64,000 bases of DNA from Stomorhina lunata (lineage: Eukaryota > Arthropoda > Insecta > Diptera > Rhiniidae): NCBI GenBank assembly GCA_933228675.1, contig OW121741.1, forward strand, positions 119,581,564 through 119,645,563. Direction: 5' to 3'. The translations under genes and the position numbers were made by a program. Below are positions 34,680 to 47,500 of the stretch, one piece after another. Every line of letters starts with the position of its first letter. Positions within the stretch are counted from its first letter, which is position 1. The notes beneath the pieces were generated by a model. That model was not told where the DNA came from and made no database searches. It saw only the letters and a program-made list of their open reading frames with translations.

Positions 34680-35109
34680 ATTTATGACATGAACCTGAGC
34701 CCGACTCGAACCCACGACCATCAACATAAATTTCTGGTTCAACTAAAAATAATTTCTTTCAATTAAATTGCATGGGCACCGCGATTTACATGTTTTCATT
34801 AACTCTTTCAAGTTGATACTAAATTCAAAATTTGCATTAACGTAAAAGAATAAAACAAAACTTGTCAAAACAAAAATCTTTGTCTTCATTACCAGCTGAC
34901 AGTTGGTTAAAGTACAAAGTAAATGTAGATTAATAAAGGATAGGGATACAAAACATAAAGGAAAAAACTATGGTGGATAAGTTCGTCTAACTGAATCGAT
35001 CATATGGTCATAGGTGAAATAGAAATGAGTGTTAACATAATTCTCGTTTTCAATTTCGCTTAAGAATTCAGTTAAATAGATGATCTTAACTACTGGCATC
35101 TAACAGTTG

Positions 35110-35178
35110 GTGACACAGTGTGCTGATGAAGTCCGTAGCGGGACAGAAAATGCAGCATTCCACACTGCTAAGTGTCAC
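35110..35178 (+). ncRNA. Hammerhead ribozyme, inverted unit 7
   Basis: A complete copy on the plus strand, identical to units 1-4. The predicted cut is between 35160 and 35161. Together with the cut in the previous unit it would free a 592 nt monomer (34569-35160). Confidence 0.9.
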
Positions 35179-35226
35179 ATAGTTTTTTCAGTATTCCTAA
35201 AATTTATTCATCTAATTTAAAAATCA

Positions 35227-35259
<33 letters not shown>

Positions 35260-35345
35260 TAATTTATGACATGAACCTGAGCCCGACTCGAACCCACGAC
35301 CATCAACATAAATTTCTGGTTCAACTAAAAATAATTTCTTTCAAT

Positions 35346-35359
35346 CAAATAGGAAATTT
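35346..35359 (+). repeat. Right copy of the 14 bp direct repeat flanking the retrozyme block
   Basis: CAAATAGGAAATTT, identical to 31551-31564; the minisatellite resumes directly after it. Confidence 0.75.
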
Positions 35360-37768
35360 TTGAAAAATTTTCTGTACAAAAATATTTTTTTTAATTTCCT
35401 GTAAAAATAAGAATTTTTTTTAAAATTTCCTACCAAAAGAAGAGATTTTGAAAAATTTCCCTTTAAACTAAGAAATTTTTGAAAAATTTCCTTTAAACTA
35501 AGAAATTTTTGAAAAATCTCCTACAAAGTTCAAGTTCAGAAAAGAAATTTGCTACAAAAATATGAAATTTTTAAAAAATTTCCTATACCAATTTTTTGAA
35601 AAATTTTCTATAAAAATAAGAAATTTTTGAAAAATTTACTTTAAAGATAAGAAATTTTTGAAAAATTTCCTATCAAAATGAACAATTTTTGAAAAATTTT
35701 CCATAAAAATTAGAAATTTCTGAAAAGTTTCCTATAAAAACTAAAAATTTTTGAAAAATTTCCTATAAAAATAATAAATTATTGAAGAATATACGATAGA
35801 AATAAGAAATATTTTTTTAAATTTTCTATCAAAATCAAAAATGTTTGTAAAGTTTCTTATGAAAATAATAAATCTTTGAAAAATTTCCTTTATCCATAAG
35901 AAATTTTTGAAAAATACAAACATGAAATTTTTGAAAATGTTCCTATAAAAATAAGAAATGTCCTATAAACATAAGAAATTTTTTAAAACTATTTTGTAAG
36001 AATATGAAATTTGTTAAAAAAGCCTTTTAAAAAGAAGAAATTTTTGAAAAATTTTGCTACAAATAAACAATTTTTAAAAATTTTAATATAAAAATAAGAA
36101 ATTTTTGAAAAAATCTTAGAAAAATAAAAAAAATTTTTAAATGTTCCTATAAAAACACGAAAATTTTGAAAATTCATATAAAAAAAGAAATTTTTGAAAA
36201 TTTCCTATAAAAAAGGAATTTTTGAAAAATTTCCTATAATTTTTTTTTTTTTTTTTTTAATTTCCGATAAAAAAAAGAAATTTTTGAAAAATTTTCTATA
36301 AAAATAACAAATTTTTGAAAAATAATAAATTTTTAAAAAACTCCCTATAATAACAAGAAATTTCTGAAAAATTTCCTATAAAAAAAGATATTTTTAAAAA
36401 ATTTTCTTTTAAAAATAAGAAATTTTTAATAAAATTTCTTATGAAAATAAGAAATTTTTGAAAAATTTTAATAAAAATAAGAAAATTTAAAAAAAGTCCT
36501 ACAAAATTAAGTAATTTTTGAAAAATTTTCTATAAAAATAAGAAATTTTTGAAAAATTTCTCATAAAAATCAGAAGTTTTTGAAAAATTTCCTATAAAAA
36601 TTAGAAACTTTTGAAAAATTTCCTATAAGAAAATAAATTTTTTAAAAATTTCCTATGAAAATAAATTTCTTAATCAAAAAAATAAACTTTTGAAAAATTT
36701 GCTATAAAAATAAAAAAAAATTTACAAATTCCCTATAAAGATAAGAAACTTTTGAAAAATTTGCTATAAAAATAAGAAGTTTTTTTTTGAAAATTTCTCA
36801 TAAAAATAAAAGTTTTTGTAAGGTTTCCCACACAAATATGAAATTTTAGATAAATTTATAATTAATATGAGAAACTTAAGAAAAATTTGCTATAAAATTA
36901 AGAAATGTTTGAAAAATTTCCAATAAGAAATTTTTGTAAAATTTCCTAAAAAGTAAAATTACCCTGCATGAATAAGAAATTTTTCAAAAATTTCTTAAAA
37001 AAATAAAAATAAGAAATTTTAGAAATTTTTCCAATAAAAATATATATTTTTTAAATTTCCTATAAAAATAAGATATTTTTAAAAGATTCCAATAAAAATA
37101 CGAAATTTTGAGAAACTTCCTACAAAGATATGAACATTTTTAAAAATTTTCTATAAAAATAAGAAATTTTTTTGAAAATTTTCTATAAAAATAAGAAATT
37201 TTTTTAAAAATTTTCTATAAAAAATAGATTTTATTTAAATTTCCTATAAAATTGAGAAATGTTTTGAAAATTTCTTGTAAAAAAACTTTTGAAAAATTTC
37301 TTAAAAAAATAAGATATTATTGAAAATTTTTCTAATAGAATACGAATATTTTTAAAAACTTTTTATAAATGTAAGAAATTTTTAAAAAATTTTCTAAAAA
37401 AATAAGAAATTTTAGAAAACTTTCAAAAAAAGATGAAAATTCATGAAAAATTTCATACAAAAATAAGAAATTTTCCAAAAAAAAATCCTTTTCGAAAAAT
37501 TTCTATTGAAACAAGAATTTCTTTTGGAAAATTTCCTATAATGCATTTCCTATAAGACATTTTTCAAAAAATTTCTATGAAAATAAAAATTTTTGAAGAA
37601 TTTTCTTTTCATAGAAATTTTTTTAAAAAATTTCTATAAAAACAAGAAATTTTTGAAAAATTATCTATAAAAAAATTTTTTGTTTTAAATTTCATATAGA
37701 AGAGGAAATTTTTGAAAAATTTCCTATAAAAATAAGAAGCTTTTGAAAAGTTTCCTTTAAATTAAGTT
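35346..37768 (+). repeat. 31 bp minisatellite array, plus orientation, degenerate
   Basis: Continuation of the array at 31225 after the retrozyme insertion. Units are AAATTTTTGAAAAATTT plus CCTATAAAAATAAG with many substitutions, homopolymer slips and partial units. Confidence 0.9.
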
Positions 37769-39392
37769 TAAAAGCTTTATTACTAATTAGCTGTTAGGTT
37801 TTCTAAAATATTTTGCTGCTGAATTTTTTCGATTTCAAAAGTTTCACAAAAATTGACAGATTCTAGTTCTATATTTCATAAATAATAAAAACTATTAAAG
37901 TCTTAAATTTTTTTTTAGTTCTAGGGTCATAACTTTAGGTTTACGTAAACTTCAATTTCATTGGGAACTAGAGCAAAACTGCTATAAAAAGCCTTTCATT
38001 TCAAGAGACATTATATTGTAAATTAAATTCTTTACACAGTTTTGTATTTTTTTGAAAACTAATTTATTTGAAGTCTCGAAATAAATCAATGCTAGAAATA
38101 AAAAAAAAAACTTATTTGTACCATGTTAAACCCTATGACAGACTTCGGTTTTCATCAAAAAGTTTATTGCATTTTAATTAAAAATATAATAGAAAAACAA
38201 AAAAACTAAAGAACTAAAGAATTAAAATATTCATCAATAAATATGTATTTATGCCTGTATATAAATAAATTCTAGTATTTATAAATATCAAAATATTTCT
38301 TTATTACAAATTTAAAATTTTGTTTTATTTTACCGATTTTTTTTTTTTGTTCGACATTAAATAGGTCATGCATATTTTATTACTTGTATTTTCTAAAATC
38401 GACTACGAATATGTAACATGTAACAACATAATAATGACATTTTCTTTAAATCAAAATAAAAGTGAAAGAAAATTAGAAAACAGAAAAAAATTACCCTAAA
38501 ACTTTTAGACATTAATTTTGTCCCTCAAAATCTATGACCCACATCCATTAAAACTTAACCTCAGCTACGAGTAGCAAACAAACAGACGGACGGTTAGACG
38601 GATTTTTAGTCAGACGAATGGACAAACTATTACAAGAAAAACTTTAATTTTGTACAAGTAACTTTTTATGGTTTTACTTACAGATAAATTTGTTTTTGTT
38701 TATATTTTGAGTTTTAAATTTTTCATACTTATCATGTGTTTGTTCTAGATATACGAGTATGTTTGTACTTTTGCCACAAAACTTTTCTTGAAAAAATTGA
38801 AAAGTTTTTTTCAAGTATTTAAAAAAAAAACTATTGGTTATTTAGACAAATTTAACCTGGATTTATGCATTTTCTATGTATAATTGTTCATATATAAAAA
38901 TATTTTTAGATTTAAGCTTGTAACTTGATACATGCGGCTGCAGAAGCTATAATATTAAAACCCAGCAGTTCAAAACAAGAAACGTACCAACGAAATTGCA
39001 ATATTAGCCAGTTCTTAATTCGCCAGAGTTTAACTAAAGATCATCTCGGTACTACAAAAATAAGATTTAGATCTGTTTATATTCATTAATTTTACTGGAG
39101 ACTTTATGTACTTCTAAAACTACTGGGCATTTATTGATGGCCCGACAAAAGAGTTTAAATCTACATACATACACAAATGTTTATTGATTTGACATCAATA
39201 TGGAAATTATTTAAATTACGAAAAAAACCTTAAGAAGCCAAACGTAGGAATACATATTGCAATTTTAGGGTTGAACAATTTTTCTACAATTGACACTTTA
39301 AAAAAAAGTTCATTAAAATTCAGTAGTTCAATTTAAAATTAATCTAATTGATTAAAATTTCATTGAAATTCAAAGTTAAAAAGGCTTCATTA
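37769..39392. other. Non-coding stretch, no gene seen
   Basis: AT-rich. The phrase CTACGAGTAGCAAACAAACAG followed by GACGGACGGTTAGACGG (about 38565-38600) resembles the GACGGACGGACA tract of the dispersed repeat at 17.57 kb and may be a relic of it. No open frame or RNA gene supported. Confidence 0.45.
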
Positions 39393-41535
39393 AATTTTCA
39401 AATAAAAATAAGATATTTTTGAAAGATTTAATACAAAAATATGAAATTTTTGTAAAATTTGCTTAAAAAAAATAAGAAATTTTTGAAAAATTTCCGACAA
39501 AAAAAATTTTTTGATAAAATTTGATAAAAATAAGTCTCTTAAAAATTTTCTTTAACAAAATCAGAAATTCTTGAAAAATTCCTACAAAAATTTTTCAGAA
39601 AAGAAATTTTTGAAAATATTAAATAAAATAAAGAAATTTTTGAAAAAATTTTTTAAAAAATCCTAAAAAAAAATTTAAAAAATTTTCCTTTAAAAATAAA
39701 AAAAACTGGAAAACATCCCACAACAAAAAGAAATTTTAAGTAAGTTTCTATAAAAATAAGAAATTTTTTGTTACAATTTATTATAAAAATACGAAAATTT
39801 TAAAAAATTTTTTGTAAAAATAAATAATTTTTGAAAAAATTTCCTACAAATATAAGATTTTTCCAAAATTTCCTAAAAAATAAGAAATTAAAAAAAATCC
39901 TATAAAAATAAGTACATTTTTATAATTTTTTAATAAAAATAAATAAATTAAAACAAGAATTTTTTTAAAAATTTCTTAAATATATGAGAAATTTTTATAA
40001 ATTTCCTATAAAAAAGCAAAATTTAAAAAAAATTTCAGATAGAAAGTGAAAAATTTTGAATTTCCTAAAAAACAATAACATTTTGAAATATTTCCCAAAA
40101 AAAAAAAAGAAATTTATTTTTGAAAATTCGTAAAAAATTTCCTATAAAAAATAAAAAATTTCTCTAAAATTTTCAAAAAAAAAAAACAGGAAACTTTTAA
40201 AAAAATATGCAATAAAAATAAAAAATTGTTGAAATTTTTCCTACAAAACTAAGATTTTTTTTTTAATTTTGTATAAAATACGAGAAATTTTTAAAAATTT
40301 TGAAAAATTTCCTATAAAATAAAATAAAAATTTTTCTATAAAAAAAAAAAAAATAAAAATAAGAAATATTTGAAAGATTTTTTATAAAATAATAAAATTT
40401 AAAAGAAGTTTTTGAAAAATTTCAATCCCTACAAACGTTAAAATAAAAACTTTAAATATTTTCTATAAAAAATAAAAATTTTTGTACAAATTTTCTATAG
40501 AAATAAGAAAATTTTAAAAAACTTTTAATAAAAATAAAAAAAAAAAATGAAAAATATTAAATAAAAAAAATTTTGAAAAATTCCGTTTAAAATAAAGAAA
40601 TTTTTCAAAAATTTTCTATAAAAATAAGAAATTTTTGAAAAATTTTATATAAAAATAAGTTATTTTTAAAAAATTTCCTGTAAAAAAAAAATAAATTTTT
40701 GAAAAATTTCCTATAAAAATAAGAAATTTTTGAAAAATTTTCTTTAAAAATTAGAAAATTTTTGAAAAAGTAAACAAAAATTGAGAGATTTTCTATAAAA
40801 ATAAGAATGTTTTGGAAAATGTCTATAAAGATGAGATTTTTTTTTTAATTTTCATAAAAAGAAGAATTTTTTTAAAGATATGAAATTTTAAAAGAAATTT
40901 TAGAAAAATTTCAGTCCTTACAAATGTTGAAAAAATTTTGAAATATTTGCCATAAAAATTATAAAATAGAAAATTCCTAAATAATTTCTTTAAAAATAAA
41001 GAAATTTTTCAAAAATTTCGTTTAAAAATAATAAATTTTGAAAAATTCTTATACAAATAAAAAATATTTATAAATTTCCTATAAAAACAAGAAATTTATT
41101 AAAATATTCCTATAGAATTAAGATATTTTTGAAAAACATGTATAAAAAATTTATGGAAATAAAATAAAACTTAAATTTAAAAATTTTCCTATAACAATAA
41201 AAATATTTTTGAAAAATTCCATATAATTTTTTTTTTAATTTCCTATAAAAATAAGAAATTTTTAAAAAATTTCTTATAAAATTTTTGAAAAATTTCTTAT
41301 AAATATATGAAATTTTTGAAAAATTTTCTGTAAAAAAAATCATAAATTTTCTACAACTATAAGAAACTTTTGAAAAATTTCCTATAAAGATAAGATTTTT
41401 TTTAATTTTCTATAAAAAGAAGAAATTAAAAAAAAATCCTTATAAAAATAAGAAATTTTTGAAAAATTTCCTATAAAAATAAGAAATTTGTCAAAAAATT
41501 TTTATAAATTTTTATAAAAATTTAAAAAAAAAAAA
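39393..41535 (+). repeat. 31 bp minisatellite array, plus orientation, very degenerate
   Basis: About 65-70 diverged units of the AAATTTTTGAAAAATTT family. It ends in a run of A (about 41525-41540) directly abutting a different 30 bp array. Confidence 0.88.
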
Positions 41536-41544
41536 AAAATTTAT

Positions 41545-44500
41545 AAAAAATTTTCGGGACAAAATTTTTATATAGAAAAATTTTCAAGACAAAATTTTTA
41601 TATAGAAAAATTTTCGAGACAAAATTTTTATATAGAAAAATTTTATAGAAAAATTTTCGAGACAAAAATTTTTATGTAGAAAAATTTTCGAGACAAAATT
41701 TTTATATAGAAAAATTTTCGAGACAAAATTTTTATATAGAAAAATTTTCGAGACAAAATTTTTATATAGAAAAATTTTCGAGACAAAATTTTTATATAGA
41801 AAAATTTTCGAGACAAAATTTTTATATAGAAAAATTTTCGAGACAAAATTTTTATATAGAAAAATTTTTGAGACAAACTTTTTATATAGAAAAATTTTCA
41901 AGACAAAATTTTTATATTGAAAAATTTTCGAGACAAAATTTTTATATAGAAAAATTTTCGAGACAAAATTTTTATATAGAAAAATTTTCGAGACAAAATT
42001 TTTATATAGAAAAATTTTATAAAAAAATTTTCGAGACAAAATTTTTATGTAGAAAAATTTTCGAGACAAAATTTTTATATAGAAAAATTTTCGAGACAAA
42101 ATTTTTATATAGAAAAATTTTCGAGACAAAATTTTTATATAGAAAAATTTTCGAGACAAAATTTTTATATAGAAAAATTTTCGAGACAAAATTTTTATAT
42201 AGAAAAATTTTTGAGACAAACTTTTTATATAGAAAAATTTTCAAGACAAAATTTTTATATTGAAAAATTTTCGAGACAAAATTTTTATATAGAAAAATTT
42301 TCGAGACAAAATTTTTATATAGAAAAATTTTCGAGACAAAATTTTTATATAGAAAAATTTTCGAGACAAAATTTTTATATAGAAAAATTTTCGAGACAAA
42401 ATTTTTATATAGAAAAATTTTCGAGACAAAATTTTTATATAGAAAAATTTTCGAGACAAAATTTTTATATAGAAAAATTTTCGAGACAAAATTTTTATAT
42501 AGAAAAATTTTCGAGACAAAATTTTTATATAGAAAAATTTTCGAGACAAAATTTTTATATAGAAAAATTTTCGAGACAAAATTTTTATATAGAAAAATTT
42601 TCGAGACAAAATTTTTATATAGAAAAATTTTCGAGACAAAATTTTTATATAGAAAAATTTTCGAGACAAAATTTTTATATAGAAAAATTTTCGAGACAAA
42701 ATTTTTATATAGAAAAATTTTCGAGACAAAATTTTTATATAGAAAAATTTTCGAGACAAAATTTTTATATAGAAAAATTTTTGAGACAAACTTTTTATAT
42801 AGAAAAATTTTCAAGACAAAATTTTTATATTGAAAAATTTTCGAGACAAAATTTTTATATAGAAAAATTTTCGAGACAAAATTTTTATATAGAAAAATTT
42901 TCGAGACAAAATTTTTATATAGAAAAATTTTCGATACAAAATTTTTATATAGAAAAATTTTCGAGACAAAATTTTTATATAGAAAAATTTTCGAGACAAA
43001 ATTTTTATATAGAAAAATTTTCGAGACAAAATTTTTATATAGAAAAATTTTCGAGACAAAATTTTTATATAGAAAAATTTTCGTGACAAAATTTTTATAT
43101 AGAAAAATTTTCGAGACAAAATTTTTATATAGAAAAATTTTCGAGACAAAATTTTTATATAGAAAAATTTTCGAGACAAAATTTTTATATAGAAAAATTT
43201 TCGAGACAAAATTTTTATATAGAAAAATTTTCGAGACAAAATTTTTATATAGAAAAATTTTCGAGACAAAATTTTTATATAGAAAAATTTTAGAGACAAA
43301 ATTTTTATATAGAAAAATTTTAGAGACAAAATTTTTATATAGAAAAATTTTCGAGACAAAATTTTTATAAAGAAAAATTTTCGAGACAAAATTTTTATAT
43401 AGAAAAATTTTCGAGACAAAATTTTTATATAGAAAAATTTTCGAGACAAAATTTTTATAAAGAAAAATTTTCGAGACAAAATTTTTATATAGAAAAATTT
43501 TCGAGACAAAATTTTTATATAGAAAAATTTTCGAGACAAAATTTTTATATAGAAAAATTTTCGAGACAAAATTTTTATATAGAAAAATTTTCGAGACAAA
43601 ATTTTTATATAGAAAAATTTTCGAGACAAAATTTTTATATAGAAAAATTTTCGAGACAAAATTTTTATATAGAAAAATTTTCGAGACAAAATTTTTATAT
43701 AGAAAAATTTTCGAGACAAAATTTTTATATAGAAAAATTTTCGAGACAAAATTTTTATATAGAAAAATTTTCGAGACAAAATTTTTATATAGAAAAATTT
43801 TCGAGACAAAATTTTTATATAGAAAAATTTTCGAGACAAAATTTTTAGATAGAAAAATTTTCGAGACAAAATTTTTATATAGAAAAATTTTCGAGACAAA
43901 ATTTTTATATAGAAAAATTTTCGAGACAAAATTTTTATATAGAAAAATTTTCGAGACAAAATTTTTATATAGAAAAATTTTCGAGACAAAATTTTTATAT
44001 AGAAAAATTTTCGAGACAAAATTTTTATATAGAAAAATTTTCGAGACAAAATTTTTATATAGAAAAATTTTCGAGACAAAATTTTTATATAGAAAAATTT
44101 TCGAGACAAAATTTTTATATAGAAAAATTTTCGAGACAAAATTTTTATATAGAAAAATTTTCGAGACAAAATTTTTATATAGAAAAATTTTCGAGACAAA
44201 ATTTTTATATAGAAAAATTTTCGAGACAAAATTTTTATATAGAAAAATTTTCGAGACAAAATTTTTATATAGAAAAATTTTCGAGACAAAATTTTTATAT
44301 AGAAAAATTTTCGAGACAAAATTTTTATATAGAAGAATTTTCGAGACAAAATTTTTATATAGAAAAATTTTCGAGATAAAATTTTTATATAGAAAAATTT
44401 TCGAGACAAAATTTTTATATAGAAAAATTTTCGAGAAAAAATTTTTATATAGAAAAATTTTCGAGACAAAATTTTTATATAGAAAAATTTTCGAGACAAA

Positions 44501-47500
44501 ATTTTTATTTAGAAAAATTTTCGAGACAAAATTTTTATATAGAAAAATTTTCGAGACAAAATTTTTATATAGAAAAATTTTCGAGACAAAATTTTTATAT
44601 AGAAAAATTTTCGAGACAAAATTTTTATATAGAAAAATTTTCGAGACAAAATTTTTATATAGAAAAATTTTCGAGACAAAATTTTTATATAGAAAAATTT
44701 TCGAGACAAAATTTTTATATAGAAAAATTTTCGAGACAAAATTTTTATATAGAAAAATTTTCGAGACAAAATTTTTATATAGAAAAATTTTCGAGACAAA
44801 ATTTTTATATAGAAAAATTTTCGAGACAAAATTTTTATATAGAAAAATTTTCGAGACAAAATTTTTATATAGAAAAATTTTCGAGACAAAATTTTTATAT
44901 AGAAAAATTTTCGAGACAAAATTTTTATATAGAAAAATTTTCGAGACAAAATTTTTATATAGAAAAATTTTCGAGACAAAATTTTTATATAGAAAAATTT
45001 TCGAGACAAAATTTTTATATAGAAAAATTTTCGAGACAAAATTTTTATATAGAAAAATTTTCGAGACAAAATTTTTATATAGAAAAATTTTCGAGACAAA
45101 ATTTTTATATAGAAACATTTTCGAGACAAAATTTTTATATAGAAACATTTTCGAGACAAAATTTTTATATAGAAAAATTTTCGAGACAAAATTTTTATAT
45201 AGAAAAATTTTCGAGACAAAATTTTTATATAGAAAAATTTTCGAGACAAAATTTTTATATAGAAAAATTTTCGAGACAAAATTTTTATATAGAAAAATTT
45301 TCGAGACAAAATTTTTATATAGAAAAATTTTCGAGACAAAATTTTTATATAGAAAAATTTTCGAGACAAAATTTTTATATAGAAAAATTTTCGAGACAAA
45401 ATTTTTATATAGAAAAATTTTCGAGACAAAATTTTTATATAGAAAAATTTTCGAGACAAAATTTTTATATAGAAAAATTTTCGAGACAAAATTTTTATAT
45501 AGAAAAATTTTCGAGACAAAATTTTTATATAGAAAAATTTTCGAGACAAAATTTTTATATAGAAAAATTTTCGAGACAAAATTTTTATATAGAAAAATTT
45601 TCGAGACAAAATTTTTATATAGAAAAATTTTCGAGACAAAATTTTTATATAGAAAAATTTTCGAGACAAAATTTTTATATAGAAAAATTTTCGAGACAAA
45701 ATTTTTATATAGAAAAATTTTCGAGACAAAATTTTTATATAGAAAAATTTTCGAGACAAAATTTTTATATAGAAAAATTTTCGAGACAAAATTTTTATAT
45801 AGAAAAATTTTCGAGACAAAATTTTTATATAGAAAAATTTTCGAGACAAAATTTTTATATAGAAAAATTTTCGAGACAATATTTTTATATAGAAAAATTT
45901 TCGAGACAAAATTTTTATATAGAAAAATTTTCGAGACAAAATTTTTATATAGAAACATTTTCGAGACAAAATTTGTATATAGAAACATTTTCGAGACAAA
46001 ATTTTTATACAGAAACATTTTCGAGACAAAATTTTTATATAGAAAAATTTTCGAGACAAAATTTTTATATAGAAAAATTTTCGAGACATAATTTTTATAT
46101 AGAAAAATTTTCGAGACAAAATTTTTATATAGAAACATTTTCGAGACAAAATTTTTATATAGAAAAATTTTCGAGACAAAATTTTTATATAGAAACATTT
46201 TCGAGACAAAATTTTTATATAGAAAAATTTTCGAGACAAAATTTTTATATAGAAAAATTTTCGAGACAAAATTTTTATATAGAAAAATTTTCGAGACAAA
46301 ATTTTTATATAGAAAAATTTTCGAGACAAAATTTTTATATAGAAAAATTTTCGAGACAAAATTTTTATATAGAAAAATTTTCGAGACAAAATTTTTATAT
46401 AGAAAAATTTTCGAGACAAAATTTTTATATAGAAAAATTTTCGAGACAAAATTTTTATATAGAAAAATTTTCGAGACAAAATTTTTATATAGAAAAATTT
46501 TCGAGACAAAATTTTTATATAGAAAAATTTTCGAGACAAAATTTTTATATAGAAAAATTTTCGAGACAAAATTTTTATATAGAAAAATTTTCGAGACAAA
46601 ATTTTTATATAGAAAAATTTTCGAGACAAAATTTTTATATAGAAAAATTTTCGAGACAAAATTTTTATATAGAAAAATTTTCGAGACAAAATTTTTATAT
46701 AGAAAAATTTTCGAGACAAAATTTTTATATAGAAAAATTTTCGAGACAAAATTTTTATATAGAAAAATTTTCGAGACAAAATTTTTATATAGAAAAATTT
46801 TCAAGACACAATTTTTATATAGAAAAATTTTCGAGACAAAATTTTTATATAGAAAAATTTTCGAGACAAAATTTTTATATAGAAAAATTTTCGAAACAAA
46901 ATTTTTATAAAAAAAAATTTTCGAGACAAAATTTTTATAAAGAAAAATTTTCGAGACAAAATTTTTATAAAGAAAAATTTTCGAGACAAAATTTTTATAA
47001 AGAAAAATTTTCGAGACAAAATTTTTATATAGAAAAATTTTCGAGACAAAATTTTTATATAGAAAAATTTTCGAGACAAAATTTTTATATAGAAAAATTT
47101 TCGAGACAAAATTTTTATATAGAAAAATTTTCGAGACAAAATTTTTATATAGAAAAATTTTCGAGACAAAATTTTTATATAGAAAAATTTTCGAGACAAA
47201 ATTTTTATATAGAAAAATTTTCGAGACAAAATTTTTATATAGAAAAATTTTCGAGACAAAATTTTTATATAGAAAAATTTTCGAGACAAAATTTTTATAT
47301 AGAAAAATTTTCGAGACAAAATTTTTATATAGAAAAATTTTCGAGACAAAATTTTTGTTATAGAAAAATTTTCGAGACAAAATTTTTATATAGAAAAATT
47401 TTCGAGACAAAATTTTTATATAGAAAAATTTTCGAGACAAAATTTTTATATAGAAAAATTTTCGAGACAAAATTTTTATATAGAAAAATTTTCGAGACAA

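Larger units (their letters stand above)
31565..35345. mobile_element. Composite hammerhead-ribozyme retroelement (retrozyme-like), 5 tandem + inverted units
   Basis: Units begin at 31565, 32138, 32718, 33303 and 33887 on the plus strand. The fifth stops at 34076. Two full units in the opposite orientation follow (34136-34727, 34728-35309), with partial pieces at 34081-34135 and 35310-35345. Unit lengths are 573, 580, 585, 584, 592 and 582. Subtracting the internal homopolymer (18, 25, 30, 29, 37, 27) gives exactly 555 bp each time, and the copies are almost identical. The homopolymer is bracketed by CATAAATTA and TAATTTATG, an inverted pair. No open frame exists; the conserved function visible is a hammerhead ribozyme in each unit. 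Small, non-coding, tandem, ribozyme-bearing and flanked by direct repeats: this is the description of animal retrozymes. It could instead be a set of Penelope-like pLTR units, which can also carry hammerheads, but no Penelope ORF is present. Confidence 0.85.

Noticed and set aside
31565..35345. Tandem/inverted retrozyme block as a pure assembly artefact
   Set aside because: Not fully excluded, but homopolymer lengths differ between units, two units carry private substitutions, and the flanks show a target duplication; a collapsed or duplicated contig would not easily give all three.
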